From positions 930,001 to 994,000 of the forward strand of contig JAWKIR010000002.1 of the NCBI GenBank assembly GCA_041394245.1: a DNA stretch of 64,000 bases, read 5' to 3'. The notes under the pieces are model-generated. The model had not been told where the DNA came from, did not search any database, and worked only from the letters and a program-made list of their open reading frames with translations. The DNA comes from Acidimicrobiales bacterium. Lineage in GTDB: Bacteria; Actinomycetota; Acidimicrobiia; Acidimicrobiales; Aldehydirespiratoraceae. Positions 1-7,423 of this stretch are shown here, in pieces. Position 1 is the stretch's first letter; every line of letters begins with the position of its first letter. The translations under genes and the position numbers were made by a program.

Positions 1-757
1 GGGTCATCGCGTCGAGGTGATACGGGAGGACGACCTTCTCCAGCTCGGCCACGACCCACTCGGGGCCGATCAGGTAGCCGAGGCGGGCGGCCGCCATGGC
101 CCAGGTCTTCGAGTAGGTGCGGCTGACGACGAGCGGTGTCTCGGGACCGAGCAACGCGGTGGCCGAGTGGGGGGCGAACTGGCCGTAGGCCTCGTCGACA
201 CACAGCAGCCCGCCGGTTTCCTCGACGAGCCGCAACACCGCAGCGATCTCCTCGGCGCTGTCGACGACGCCGGTCGGGTTGTTGGGAGAACACAGGAACG
301 TGATCGCGGGTCGGTGGGTGCGGATGACCCGCGCCACTTCGTCGAGATCGAGCGCGAAGCCGGGGCCGCGCTCCCCCTCCGCCACGGTCGTCGCCGTGAT
401 GCGGCTCAGGTGGGAGTGCAGCGCATAGGTCGGCTCGAACATCGCCGCCGTGCGACCGGGCCCGCCATAGGTCAACAGCAGGGTCTGGAGGACCTCGTTG
501 GATCCGTTGGCCGCGAAGATCTGCTCCGGACCGACACCGTGGAGCTCGCCGATCCGGGTCCGGAGTTCCGTCGCAGCACGCGCGGGATAGCGGTGCCAGT
601 CGACCTCGGCGACCGCAGCGGCGACTGCCGCGGCGAACTCGGCCGGGGGTGGTTCCGGGCTCTCGTTGGTGTTGAGTCGGACGTCGACGTCGATCTGGGG
701 CGAGTGGTACCCGTCCATCAGCGCAACGGAGTCGCGGGGTTGCGGACGGCCGCTCAC
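1..757 (-). CDS. hisC: Histidinol-phosphate aminotransferase, partial (C-terminus beyond window)
   Basis: PLP enzyme that transaminates imidazole-acetol phosphate to histidinol phosphate in cytoplasmic histidine synthesis. The frame runs off base 1, so about 252 of the usual 350-370 residues are present. Visible fold-type I motifs are LNTNESP (~28-34), FLCSPNNPTG (~154-163), the Asp of LCVDEAYG (~188) and the Schiff-base Lys in RTYSKTW (~217). The GTG start at 757 overlaps the hisD TGA (GTGA), so the pair is translationally coupled. Class I/II aminotransferases look alike, but coupling to hisD makes hisC the firm choice. Confidence 0.93.
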   Translation of the reverse strand, partial: MSGRPQPRDSVALMDGYHSPQIDVDVRLNTNESPEPPPAEFAAAVAAAVAEVDWHRYPARAATELRTRIGELHGVGPEQIFAANGSNEVLQTLLLTYGGPGRTAAMFEPTYALHSHLSRITATTVAEGERGPGFALDLDEVARVIRTHRPAITFLCSPNNPTGVVDSAEEIAAVLRLVEETGGLLCVDEAYGQFAPHSATALLGPETPLVVSRTYSKTWAMAAARLGYLIGPEWVVAELEKVVLPYHLDAMT

Positions 758-2043
758 GACGTCGCCCCTCGCCGGATCCGGATCGACGCGGCGTGGGCAT
801 CGAGCCCTTCGGCTCCCGCCAGGGCCTCGACATGGTCGGCCATTGATTCGAAGCCGGCCTGATCGACGGTGACCACGTGGACGTCCTTCATGAAGTCGCG
901 CACCGTCAACGCGCTGGCGAACCGGGCCGTGCCGTTGGTCGGGAGCACATGGCTGGGACCGGCGACATAGTCGCCCAACGACGCCGGCGACCAGGGCCCG
1001 CAGAACACGGCGCCGGCATGTCGCACCAGTGGGAGGAGCCCCGCAGGGTCGGCGGTCTGGAGTTCGAGGTGTTCGGGGGCGATGAAGTTGGAGACGGCGA
1101 GGGCCTGTTCGGGACCGTCGCACACGACGGCGTAGCCCGACTTCTCGAGCGTCGCCTCGATGTCGGCCCGCCTCGGGGCTGCGGCGACCAGACGCGAGAT
1201 CGAGTCGGTGACCGCGTCGGCGACGGTCTCGTCCCAGGTGACGAGCCACGCGAGACCGTCGGGGCCGTGCTCGGCCTGGAGGATCACGTCGATCGCGGCG
1301 AACTCGGTCGGCGCCGAGCCGTCGGCCACCACCACCACTTCGGACGGGCCGGCGAACGACGACGGCACGCCGACCACACCTGCCACTTCCTGCTTGGCGA
1401 TCGCGACATAGACATTGCCGGGTCCGACGATGACATCGACTGGCCGGATCGTCTCGGTCCCGTAGGCCATGGCGCCGATCGCCTGCGCGCCGCCGACCGG
1501 GATCACCTCGTCGACGCCGGCGACCGCGGCGGCAGCGAGGGTGACGTCAGGCACCCGCCCGTCCGGACCCGGAGGCACACACAGGACGATCTCGGCAACC
1601 CCGGCGACACGGGCCGGCACTGCGGTCATCAGCACCGTCGACGGATACACGGCCCGCCCGCCGGGCACGTAGCACCCGGCCCGTTCGACCGCCCGGTGCA
1701 TTCCGGCGATCACGACCCCGGGGCGCCGGAAGTCGACATCGGCGGGCAGCTGGGCCTCGTGGTAGGCGGCGATCGATGCCGCGGCAGCTTCGAGAGCGGC
1801 GAGCACGTCGGCCGGGATCCGCGCCTTGGCGGCCTGGATCTCGGCCGGGTCGACGTGGGTGGTGACCAGGTCGACACCGTCGAAGCGCTTCGTGAAGTCG
1901 ACGAGGGCGGCATCGCCACGAGCTTTGACCTCGGCCAGGATCTCGCGGACGGCGTCGACCGGCCCGTCGGCCGGAGCGGTCGGCCGGGGCAGACGGTCGG
2001 CCACGTCGCCGATGAAGCCCCGAAGGTCGATCCTGGTGAGCAC
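754..2043 (-). CDS. hisD: Histidinol dehydrogenase
   Basis: 429-residue NAD- and zinc-dependent enzyme that oxidises histidinol to histidine, the last two steps of the pathway. Length matches the family (~430). Visible signatures are VGPGNVYVAIAKQEV (~205), SFAGPSEVVV (~228), the metal/substrate-binding LQAEHGPDG (~256), EHLEL (~331) and GPSHVLPTNG near the C-terminus. The GTG start lies 6 bases after a TAGCGT -10 element, implying a leaderless mRNA. It is first gene of a hisD-hisC unit. Confidence 0.97.
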   Translation of the reverse strand: MLTRIDLRGFIGDVADRLPRPTAPADGPVDAVREILAEVKARGDAALVDFTKRFDGVDLVTTHVDPAEIQAAKARIPADVLAALEAAAASIAAYHEAQLPADVDFRRPGVVIAGMHRAVERAGCYVPGGRAVYPSTVLMTAVPARVAGVAEIVLCVPPGPDGRVPDVTLAAAAVAGVDEVIPVGGAQAIGAMAYGTETIRPVDVIVGPGNVYVAIAKQEVAGVVGVPSSFAGPSEVVVVADGSAPTEFAAIDVILQAEHGPDGLAWLVTWDETVADAVTDSISRLVAAAPRRADIEATLEKSGYAVVCDGPEQALAVSNFIAPEHLELQTADPAGLLPLVRHAGAVFCGPWSPASLGDYVAGPSHVLPTNGTARFASALTVRDFMKDVHVVTVDQAGFESMADHVEALAGAEGLDAHAASIRIRRGATS

Positions 2044-2049
2044 CCGACC

Positions 2050-2055
2050 ACGCTA
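2050..2055 (-). promoter_or_regulatory. hisD -10 element (leaderless)
   Basis: TAGCGT on the minus strand fits the actinobacterial TANNNT -10 and sits 6 bases before the hisD GTG, so transcription should begin at or next to the start codon. No Shine-Dalgarno sequence is seen. Inferred from spacing that recurs at other genes in this window. Confidence 0.5.
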
Positions 2056-2104
2056 CCGGGCCATGTCAGTGGCTCCCGCCGCATTACGCGCCAGACTGCG
2101 GGCC

Positions 2105-2296
2105 ATGAACTCCGATGCCGCCGAGCTGTCCTCGCTGACCACCGTCGTCGCCGACGTCGCCGCCCGCATCGGCAAGCTCGCCGAACGTCGGGGCGTCGAC
2201 CCCGACGACCCGCTCGTCGGTCGCCTCCACGAGATCGAACGGGCGCTGATCACCGCGGAACGGCGCCTCCGATCCACCGCCCGCGAACTCGACTGA
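2105..2296 (+). CDS. Small hypothetical protein (63 aa)
   Basis: Not recognised. The ATG at 2105 gives 63 residues, mostly a predicted amphipathic helix with two Arg/Glu-rich stretches (ADVAARIGKLAERRG and ERALITAERRLRSTARELD), so a small coiled-coil-like protein is plausible. It is divergent from hisD and 18 bp upstream of a membrane protein gene in the same direction, so the two may be co-transcribed. An in-frame ATG at 2066 would add 13 residues. Coding support is codon bias and position only. Confidence 0.45.
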   Translation: MNSDAAELSSLTTVVADVAARIGKLAERRGVDPDDPLVGRLHEIERALITAERRLRSTARELD

Positions 2297-2314
2297 CCAC
2301 AGGACGACGCCACG

Positions 2315-2983
2315 ATGACGGCCGCCTCCGAGCGTCGACGGAACTGGTCGTTGCGCCACCAGTTCCTGGCGCTGGGCCCATTGCTGTTCGTGTGGGTGTC
2401 GACGGCATCGCTGCTGTGGCTCTCGGCCGCGCAGGACCAGGTCCCCACGGAACGCCTGTTCCTCGACCCGGCGACATTGAGCGGGCAACCCTGGTACACC
2501 GGCCTGCTCCACGAGCTCGGCATCCTCGGCTGGACCGTGGGGGCGACCGCGGCGGCCGCCGGCGCGTGGATCGCCTCGCTCACCGGCCGACGCAGCGCGG
2601 CCTGGTTCCTCGCCTCGGGGTCGCTGCTCACCCTCACGTTGCTGAGCGACGAGCTCACCGGGTTCCACGCAGTCGTCGGCCCTCGGCTCGGCGCACCGAA
2701 GATGTGGACCATCGGCGCCCTGCTCGTGCTCAGTGCCCTGTGGGTGGTCGTCAACTGGCGTGAGATCCGGCGCACGCGGTGGCTGACCCTGGCGGTGAGT
2801 CTCGTCGCCCTCGCCGCGTCGGTGGCACTCGACTACGAGCGACGCACGTCGAGCTTCAACGTGTTCTTCGAGGACGCACCGAAGCTCCTCGGGATCGCCG
2901 GCTGGGCGACCTACTTCGTGTTCGCCACCGTCGACATCACGCGGTCCGCCGTAGGAAACCACGAGCGCGGCGTGCCCGCCTGA
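2315..2983 (+). CDS. Hypothetical multi-pass membrane protein
   Basis: 222 residues, family not recognised. About six hydrophobic segments are visible: ~20-43 (FLALGPLLFVWVSTASLLWL), ~68-90, ~96-117, ~128-147, ~153-170 and ~194-212, separated by short charged loops. The ATG at 2315 follows AGGACG at a suitable distance. The 3' end overlaps by 47 bp the tail of the convergent TVP38-like gene, an uncommon arrangement. It probably resides in the cytoplasmic membrane; no function is assigned. Confidence 0.7.
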   Translation: MTAASERRRNWSLRHQFLALGPLLFVWVSTASLLWLSAAQDQVPTERLFLDPATLSGQPWYTGLLHELGILGWTVGATAAAAGAWIASLTGRRSAAWFLASGSLLTLTLLSDELTGFHAVVGPRLGAPKMWTIGALLVLSALWVVVNWREIRRTRWLTLAVSLVALAASVALDYERRTSSFNVFFEDAPKLLGIAGWATYFVFATVDITRSAVGNHERGVPA

Positions 2984-3579
2984 CGATCACGAACCCGACG
3001 AGCGCGACCACGACCGGGAGTCGGACCCACCGGTTGCCGAGCAGGTCGACGAGTCCTCCACCGATCGTCGTGGCGAGCACGATGCCGGGGATGATCCCGA
3101 GCCCCGTACCGATCAGGAACGAGCGGAGCGGGACCGTGCTCACGCCGAGCAGCCAGTCGGCCGGGGTGAGCTGACCGGTGACCACCCGCAACAGGAACAC
3201 CTGGGCGAGCCCACCCTCGGCGAGGCGCCGGTCCCAGCCCTGCAACCTGGTGGGCATGTGGTTCTGCCCAGTCGCGAGCGAGGTAGCGGGCCATCGCGAA
3301 GGCGATGGTCGACGCCCCCATGTTGCCGACCCACGACAACGCCATCGCCGTCGGCAGCGGCCACACGACGGCGGCGGGCACCATGAAGACCAGTCCGGGC
3401 ACACCGGCCGGCTGGAGCACCCACATCGCCAGGATGAACACGATCGGTCCGACGGCGCCGCGTTCGGTGAAGAAGGCCTCCACCCGCTCGCCGTCGCTCA
3501 CGAAGTCCCATCCGTCGAGGACGACGAACAGCACCCCGGCCACGATCACGAACGCCAGCACCAGCCATCGACCACGCAC
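2937..3579 (-). pseudogene. TVP38/TMEM64 (DedA-like, VTT) membrane protein, frame disrupted
   Basis: Membrane protein of the VTT/SNARE-associated superfamily, thought to act in lipid or envelope homeostasis. The first frame gives the N-terminal TM segment, FFTERGAVGPIVFILAMWVL and the re-entrant MVPAAVVWPLPTAMALSWVG. The second frame continues with LQGWDRRLAEGGLAQVFLLR and PLRSFLIGTGLGIIPG, the family hallmarks. The switch falls at the GGG run at 3267-3269 (plus CCC): dropping one G joins RYLARDW to QNHMPTRLQG cleanly. Either a true frameshift or a one-base sequence error. Start probably GTG 3579; a TTG at 3630 lies on a terminator T-tract and is unlikely. Confidence 0.7.
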
Positions 3580-3628
3580 GGCGAGCAGTGTGACACGCAA
3601 CGAGCGCTGCGCAGCACAGAAGCTCGGC

Positions 3629-3668
3629 AAAAAGACAGCGGCCGCTCCCGTGCACAGGAGCGGCCGCT
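3629..3668 (-). terminator. Strong intrinsic terminator
   Basis: A perfect 12-bp inverted repeat (3637-3648 and 3657-3668, loop 8) is followed on the minus strand by TTTTT (plus A at 3629-3633). It is the best rho-independent terminator in the window. It does not directly follow a protein gene: the nearest upstream minus-strand ORF, nth, ends 167 bp earlier. It therefore most likely ends the candidate small RNA at 3633-3735. Confidence 0.85.
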
Positions 3669-3735
3669 AGACGACACAGGGCGGCGGATCCCTTATGCCG
3701 TCGACCCAGGCTGAGCGACAAGCGCACAGCCGGGA
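3633..3735 (-). ncRNA. Candidate small RNA, about 100 nt, three hairpins
   Basis: A predicted minus-strand transcript between nth and the TVP38-like gene. It has a TATATT -10 (plus AATATA, 3741-3746) with a start near 3735. Hairpin 1 (3703-3738) pairs GACUC/GGGUC and GGCUG/CAGCC. Hairpin 2 (3670-3702) pairs GACG/CGUC and AGGG/CCCU. Hairpin 3 is the 12-bp terminator with a U5 tail. The hairpins abut with almost no gaps. There is no convincing ORF. It does not show the C-rich loops of 6C RNA, nor tRNA or SRP RNA features. No -35 is obvious. Expression is inferred from sequence only. Confidence 0.45.
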
Positions 3736-3740
3736 GTCTG

Positions 3741-3746
3741 AATATA
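3741..3746 (-). promoter_or_regulatory. Candidate -10 element of the small RNA
   Basis: TATATT on the minus strand, close to the TATAAT consensus and unusually AT-rich for this genome. It is placed so that transcription would begin at the first base pairs of hairpin 1 of the candidate small RNA. No convincing -35 hexamer 17 bp upstream. Confidence 0.35.
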
Positions 3747-3790
3747 GCCGGACAATTCATCCACACGCGACATCGACCCGTCAGAAATCT

Positions 3791-3817
3791 CCGCGACCGC
3801 CCACGACTCGGTCGCGG
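3791..3817 (-). terminator. Candidate terminator after nth
   Basis: A perfect 9-bp inverted repeat (CCGCGACCG / CGGTCGCGG, loop 9) lies 18 bp downstream of the nth stop. It is followed on the minus strand by a poor T-tract (AGATTTCTG). It would separate nth transcription from the small RNA promoter. Confidence 0.45.
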
Positions 3818-3834
3818 CCGAGCCGTCGGTCGAC

Positions 3835-4476
3835 CTACACCCGACTCGACGGACAGAAGTCGTTCAGCACGCAGTCCTCGCACTGGGGCCTTCGGGCGAA
3901 ACACACGCGCCGTCCGTGCAGAATCATGCGCAGACTGAACTCACCGCGCTCCATGGCGGGCACCATCGGGTTCAGCTCGAGCTCGATCTTGACGGGATCG
4001 GTCTCGGTCGTGATCCCCAGCAGGTTGGACAGCCTGATCACATGAGTGTCGACGGGAAGGCCCGGCTGGCCGAGGGCGACGCTGCGGACCACGTTGGCGG
4101 TCTTGCGGCCCACGCCGGGCAAGCGCACGAGGTCCTTCATCGCGCTCGGGACCTGGCCGTCGTACTCGTCGACCAGCATGCGGGCCATGCCAACGAGGCT
4201 CTTCGACTTCTGTCGGAACAGTCCGATCGTGTCGACATAGGGCTCGACCTGCTCCGGCTCGGCCTCGGCCAACGTCCACGGATCAGGGAACCGCGCGAAC
4301 AGTCCCGGTGTCGCCTTGTTGACGCCGACGTCGGTCGCCTGCGCCGACAGGATGGTCGCGGCCAGGAGCTCGAACGCATTGCGGTGATCCAGCTCGCACA
4401 CGGCGTCGGGATACTCGAGAGCGAGGCGTTCGTGGGTCCGCTGCGCGCGTCCCTTCGGCGTCCGGGGCTTGGCCAT
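3835..4476 (-). CDS. nth: Endonuclease III (base-excision DNA glycosylase/AP lyase)
   Basis: 213 residues, typical family length. It removes oxidised pyrimidines and cleaves the AP site in base excision repair. Visible: helix-hairpin-helix LPGVGRKTANVV with the Schiff-base Lys (~K125), catalytic Asp in PVDTHVIRL (~D143), and a C-terminal [4Fe-4S] pattern C-x6-C-x2-C-x5-C (Cys ~192, 199, 202, 208). The ATG start is 6 bases downstream of a TAGTGT -10, so the mRNA is probably leaderless. Divergent from mshD across only 26 bp. Confidence 0.97.
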   Translation of the reverse strand: MAKPRTPKGRAQRTHERLALEYPDAVCELDHRNAFELLAATILSAQATDVGVNKATPGLFARFPDPWTLAEAEPEQVEPYVDTIGLFRQKSKSLVGMARMLVDEYDGQVPSAMKDLVRLPGVGRKTANVVRSVALGQPGLPVDTHVIRLSNLLGITTETDPVKIELELNPMVPAMERGEFSLRMILHGRRVCFARRPQCEDCVLNDFCPSSRV

Positions 4477-4482
4477 CCGGCG

Positions 4483-4496
4483 ACACTAGCTACGCT
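4483..4496. promoter_or_regulatory. Back-to-back -10 elements of nth and mshD
   Basis: Minus-strand TAGTGT (4483-4488) and plus-strand TACGCT (4491-4496) are separated by two bases. Each lies exactly 6 bases from its start codon (nth ATG 4476; mshD GTG 4503). Both fit TANNNT. Two leaderless promoters this close should exclude each other sterically. Confidence 0.55.
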
Positions 4497-4502
4497 GACC
4501 GC

Positions 4503-5183
4503 GTGGAACTGACCGTCGAAGGACCGAACCCGGGTGAGTTCCGTTGGACGATCCTCGTCGACGACGCGTCGGCTGCGCTCGAGGCCGACCTGCGTCGAGC
4601 GCTCGAACGCCACCCCGACGGCACCGTCCAGCTCTGGATCAGGCAGGTCGACGAGCGAAGCGACGACGTCGCGACCGGTCTCGGGTTCGTCGCCTACCGG
4701 GACCTCTGGCAGCTGCGATGCCCCCTCCCCAACGAGCCATCCGGTCTCGACACGCGGGCCTTCACCGATGCCGACATCGACGACTTCGTACGGGTCAACA
4801 ATCGGGCGTTCCACTGGCATCCCGAGCAGGGCGGTCTCACCGCCGATGCGGTGCGAGCCACCATGACCGAACCGTGGTTCGATCCCGAGGGGTTCCGCCT
4901 GCGCCACGACGGCGACGAGCTCATCGGCTTCTGCTGGACGAAGGTCCACGCCGACGTCGATCCACCACTCGGCGAGATCTACGTGATCGCCATCGACCCG
5001 AGCCGGCACGGACGGGGCCTGGGCAAACCGATGACCCTGGCCGGCCTCGAATGGTTGAGCGCCCAGGGTCTCGAGCACGGCATGCTCTATGTCGAGTCCG
5101 ACAACGACCCGGCCAACGCGACCTACGCCGCGCTCGGGTTCACCCGACACCACACCGACCGCGCCTATCGGCTCGACCGATGA
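4503..5183 (+). CDS. mshD: Mycothiol synthase-like GNAT acetyltransferase
   Basis: 226 residues. MshD acetylates Cys-GlcN-Ins with acetyl-CoA, the last step of mycothiol synthesis. The C-terminal GNAT domain carries the MshD signature VNNRAFHWHPEQGGLT (~99-114), the central strand EIYVIAIDPSRHGRGLGKPM with the CoA pyrophosphate loop (R-x-x-G-x-G), and LYVESDNDPANATYAALGF. Characterised MshD proteins are about 300 residues with two GNAT domains; here the N-terminal domain is shortened. GTG start, leaderless. Its stop overlaps the rlmN ATG (ATGA). Mycothiol would be the cell's thiol buffer. A different MshD-like acetyltransferase is possible. Confidence 0.82.
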   Translation: MELTVEGPNPGEFRWTILVDDASAALEADLRRALERHPDGTVQLWIRQVDERSDDVATGLGFVAYRDLWQLRCPLPNEPSGLDTRAFTDADIDDFVRVNNRAFHWHPEQGGLTADAVRATMTEPWFDPEGFRLRHDGDELIGFCWTKVHADVDPPLGEIYVIAIDPSRHGRGLGKPMTLAGLEWLSAQGLEHGMLYVESDNDPANATYAALGFTRHHTDRAYRLDR

Positions 5184-6262
5184 CCGCCGACGACACGCCT
5201 GTCGCGGCCGGACGAGCCAGCCGCACCGCGCCCACGCTGCGCTACGACCTCGACCGCCAGGAGTTCGCCGCCCTGCTCGCCGACGAGCCCGGCTACCGAC
5301 TCGACCAGGTGTGGGAAGGCATCCACCGGCGTGGCACCGAGCTCGACGAGCTGACCAACGTCCCCAAGGCCCTCCGCCAGAAGCTCGCCGACCTCCTGCC
5401 GCTCGGGTTGACCCCCGACACCGAGTCGATCAGCGACGGCGGCGAGACCGTCAAGTGGCTCTGGGAGCTCCACGACGGCCATCGCATCGAGACGGTGCTC
5501 ATGCACTACGACGACCGCACCACGGTCTGCGTGTCGTCACAGGCCGGTTGTGCGATGGGCTGCGGCTTCTGCGCCACGGGCCAGAGCGGGTTCGACCGCC
5601 ATCTGTCCGTCGGCGAGATCGTCGAACAGGTGATCCGGGCCCGACGGACCTCCGAACCTCGCCGGGTGAGCAACATCGTCTTCATGGGAATGGGCGAGCC
5701 GTTCGCGAACTACGACCGCACCTGGGCCGCCGTCGAACGGATCCACGCCGACCTCGGCATCGGTGCCCGCCACATCACCATCTCGACCGTCGGTGTCGTG
5801 CCCGGCATCGAGCGTCTGGCGCAAGAGGCGCTGCCGGTCAACCTCGCCGTGTCGCTCCACGCGGCCAACGACGACCTGCGCGACGAGCTGGTACCGATCA
5901 ACCGTCAGTACCCCCTCAACCATCTCGTCGATGCGTGCGAGCGTTATCTCGACGCCAAGAACCGGCGGCTCTCGTTCGAGTGGGCGCTCATCGACGGGGT
6001 CAACGACCAGCCCGTCGATGCCCAGGAACTCGCCGTGCTGTGCCGCCGGCTGCGCGCCCACGTCAACCTCATTCCCCTGAACCCCACCCCCGGCTATCTC
6101 ACCCGGGGCACCCCGCCGGCCCGGGTCCGGGCCTTTCGCGACCAGCTCGAGAACTACGGGGTCAACACGACGATCCGCAACACCCGCGGCAGCGAAATCG
6201 ACGCGGCGTGCGGGCAGCTGCGGGCCAGCCGCCAGCTCGTCGACCCACCGCGTCGCCGATGA
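5180..6262 (+). CDS. rlmN: Dual-specificity 23S rRNA/tRNA adenine-C2 methyltransferase
   Basis: 360 residues, radical-SAM enzyme that methylates A2503 of 23S rRNA and A37 of some tRNAs. Radical-SAM cysteines C-x3-C-x2-C are at ~124, 128 and 131 (AGCAMGCGFCATG). The mechanistic C-terminal Cys is in IDAACGQL (~344). GMGEPFANY, the conserved GEP-type motif, follows. ATG 5180 overlaps the mshD stop; earlier in-frame codons would run through mshD and are excluded. Confidence 0.96.
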   Translation: MTADDTPVAAGRASRTAPTLRYDLDRQEFAALLADEPGYRLDQVWEGIHRRGTELDELTNVPKALRQKLADLLPLGLTPDTESISDGGETVKWLWELHDGHRIETVLMHYDDRTTVCVSSQAGCAMGCGFCATGQSGFDRHLSVGEIVEQVIRARRTSEPRRVSNIVFMGMGEPFANYDRTWAAVERIHADLGIGARHITISTVGVVPGIERLAQEALPVNLAVSLHAANDDLRDELVPINRQYPLNHLVDACERYLDAKNRRLSFEWALIDGVNDQPVDAQELAVLCRRLRAHVNLIPLNPTPGYLTRGTPPARVRAFRDQLENYGVNTTIRNTRGSEIDAACGQLRASRQLVDPPRRR

Positions 6263-6269
6263 ACCACTC

Positions 6270-6275
6270 CATACT
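6270..6275 (+). promoter_or_regulatory. Possible -10 of the 6282 gene
   Basis: CATACT, one mismatch from TANNNT, 6 bases before the GTG at 6282. The spacing equals that of the clearer leaderless promoters in the window. Weak evidence on its own, as the gene could also be read through from rlmN. Confidence 0.3.
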
Positions 6276-6281
6276 GGGGGC

Positions 6282-6674
6282 GTGAACAACCAGGTCTGGA
6301 TCAACAACCGGCAGCCGCAGACGCTCTACATCGCGCAGATCCTCCTCTACGTGAGTGCGGTCGGCGCGCTGATCTTCCACAACACCGGTGCCGGGGTGAT
6401 CGACAACTCCCTGGGCCAACTCGTGGTCGTGTTGCTGTTGACCTTCGGCGCCGCCGGCGGGGCGTTCGGGATCGCCAACGAGCGGAAATGGGGCTACCGA
6501 CTCGGGATCGCCGCGGCGATCGCGCCGTTCATCGTCCGGCTGGTCGTGTGGCGGCGATTCGGCCTCGACGATGCCATCCAGAGGAATCTCTTCGGCCTGG
6601 TCTTCGACGTCGCCGCCCTCGCTGCGCTGCTGCACCGCATGAGCGGCGAGTACCAGCGGATCTACTTCCGGTGA
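6282..6674 (+). CDS. Hypothetical membrane protein (130 aa)
   Basis: Not recognised by name. 130 residues with three to four hydrophobic segments: ~15-33 (LYIAQILLYVSAVGALIFH), ~43-62 (LGQLVVVLLLTFGAAGGAF), ~72-88 and ~103-118. The N-terminus is Asn/Gln-rich (NNQVWINNRQPQ). GTG start; the TGA overlaps the GTG of menG, so the two are translationally coupled. Coupling to a menaquinone enzyme suggests a membrane setting, but no function can be assigned. Confidence 0.7.
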   Translation: MNNQVWINNRQPQTLYIAQILLYVSAVGALIFHNTGAGVIDNSLGQLVVVLLLTFGAAGGAFGIANERKWGYRLGIAAAIAPFIVRLVVWRRFGLDDAIQRNLFGLVFDVAALAALLHRMSGEYQRIYFR

Positions 6675-7414
6675 ACGAGCCCGGCCCGAGCGACCCCGAC
6701 GAGACGATCCGGCAGGGCGGCGTCACCCTCGACCCCGAGAACCTGCCGCAGGGCGAGGAGAAGCGCGAGGCGGTGCGCTCACTGTTCGACACGATCGCCC
6801 CCCGCTACGACCTCGTCAACCGCATCATGACCTTCGGACTCGATGTCCGGTGGCGGCGCAAGGCCCTCACTGCGCTCGCCCTCCCGCCCGGGTCGCGGAT
6901 CCTCGACCTCGCCTGCGGCACGGGCGACTTCTGCCGCGAGTCGGCCAAGGCCGGCTACCGGCCGATCGGGATCGATCTCTCGATGGGAATGCTCGCCGCG
7001 GCCCGCACCGATGCCCCGCTCGTCCACGGCGACATCCTCGCCCTCCCCCTCGCCGACGGTGCCGCCGACGGCGCGACCTGCGGCTTCGCCCTGCGCAATC
7101 TCGTGGAGCTCCCCGGCTTCTTCGACGAACTCGCCCGGGTGATCCGGCCCGGTGGGCGGATCTCGCTCGTCGATGCGGCCGAGCCCGAGAACCGTCTGCT
7201 GCGGTGGGGCCACGGCATCTACTTCGGCAAGGTCGTCCCCCGCATCGGTGGGCTCCTGTCGGACCGGACGGCCTACGCCTACCTGCCCAAGTCACTCGCC
7301 TACATGCCTCCGTGGGCCGAGATGAAGGCCCGGCTCGCCGAGGCGGGTTTCACCGACATCGAGCGCAAGGTGTTCGTCGGCGCCCATCTGATCACCGCGA
7401 CACGGGGCCGGTAG
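6671..7414 (+). CDS. menG: Demethylmenaquinone C-methyltransferase
   Basis: 247 residues, SAM-dependent methyltransferase of the UbiE/MenG family, catalysing the last step of menaquinone synthesis. Visible: REAVRSLFDTIAPRYDLVNR family signature (~36-55), SAM motif I ILDLACGTGDF, motif II region FALRNLVEL, and the conserved YAYLPKSLAYMPPWAEM near the C-terminus. GTG start overlapping the previous stop. Its partner menA is 0.4 kb away on the opposite strand, so two adjacent quinone steps are encoded together. Confidence 0.93.
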   Translation: MNEPGPSDPDETIRQGGVTLDPENLPQGEEKREAVRSLFDTIAPRYDLVNRIMTFGLDVRWRRKALTALALPPGSRILDLACGTGDFCRESAKAGYRPIGIDLSMGMLAAARTDAPLVHGDILALPLADGAADGATCGFALRNLVELPGFFDELARVIRPGGRISLVDAAEPENRLLRWGHGIYFGKVVPRIGGLLSDRTAYAYLPKSLAYMPPWAEMKARLAEAGFTDIERKVFVGAHLITATRGR

Positions 7415-7417
7415 GGT
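7412..7417 (+). promoter_or_regulatory. -10 of the VOC gene (leaderless), within the menG stop
   Basis: TAGGGT, 6 bases before ATG 7424. Its first three bases are the TAG stop codon of menG. Fits TANNNT with the leaderless spacing seen elsewhere in the window. Confidence 0.45.
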
Positions 7418-7423
7418 TCGCCG

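Noticed and set aside
877..2763. 628-codon open frame on the plus strand across hisD
   Set aside because: Antisense shadow of hisD and the following genes; Arg/Gly/His-rich composition typical of high-GC frames opposite real genes.
3630..3632. TTG at 3630 as start of the TVP38-like gene
   Set aside because: It falls on the T-tract of the strong terminator; GTG 3579 downstream is more plausible.
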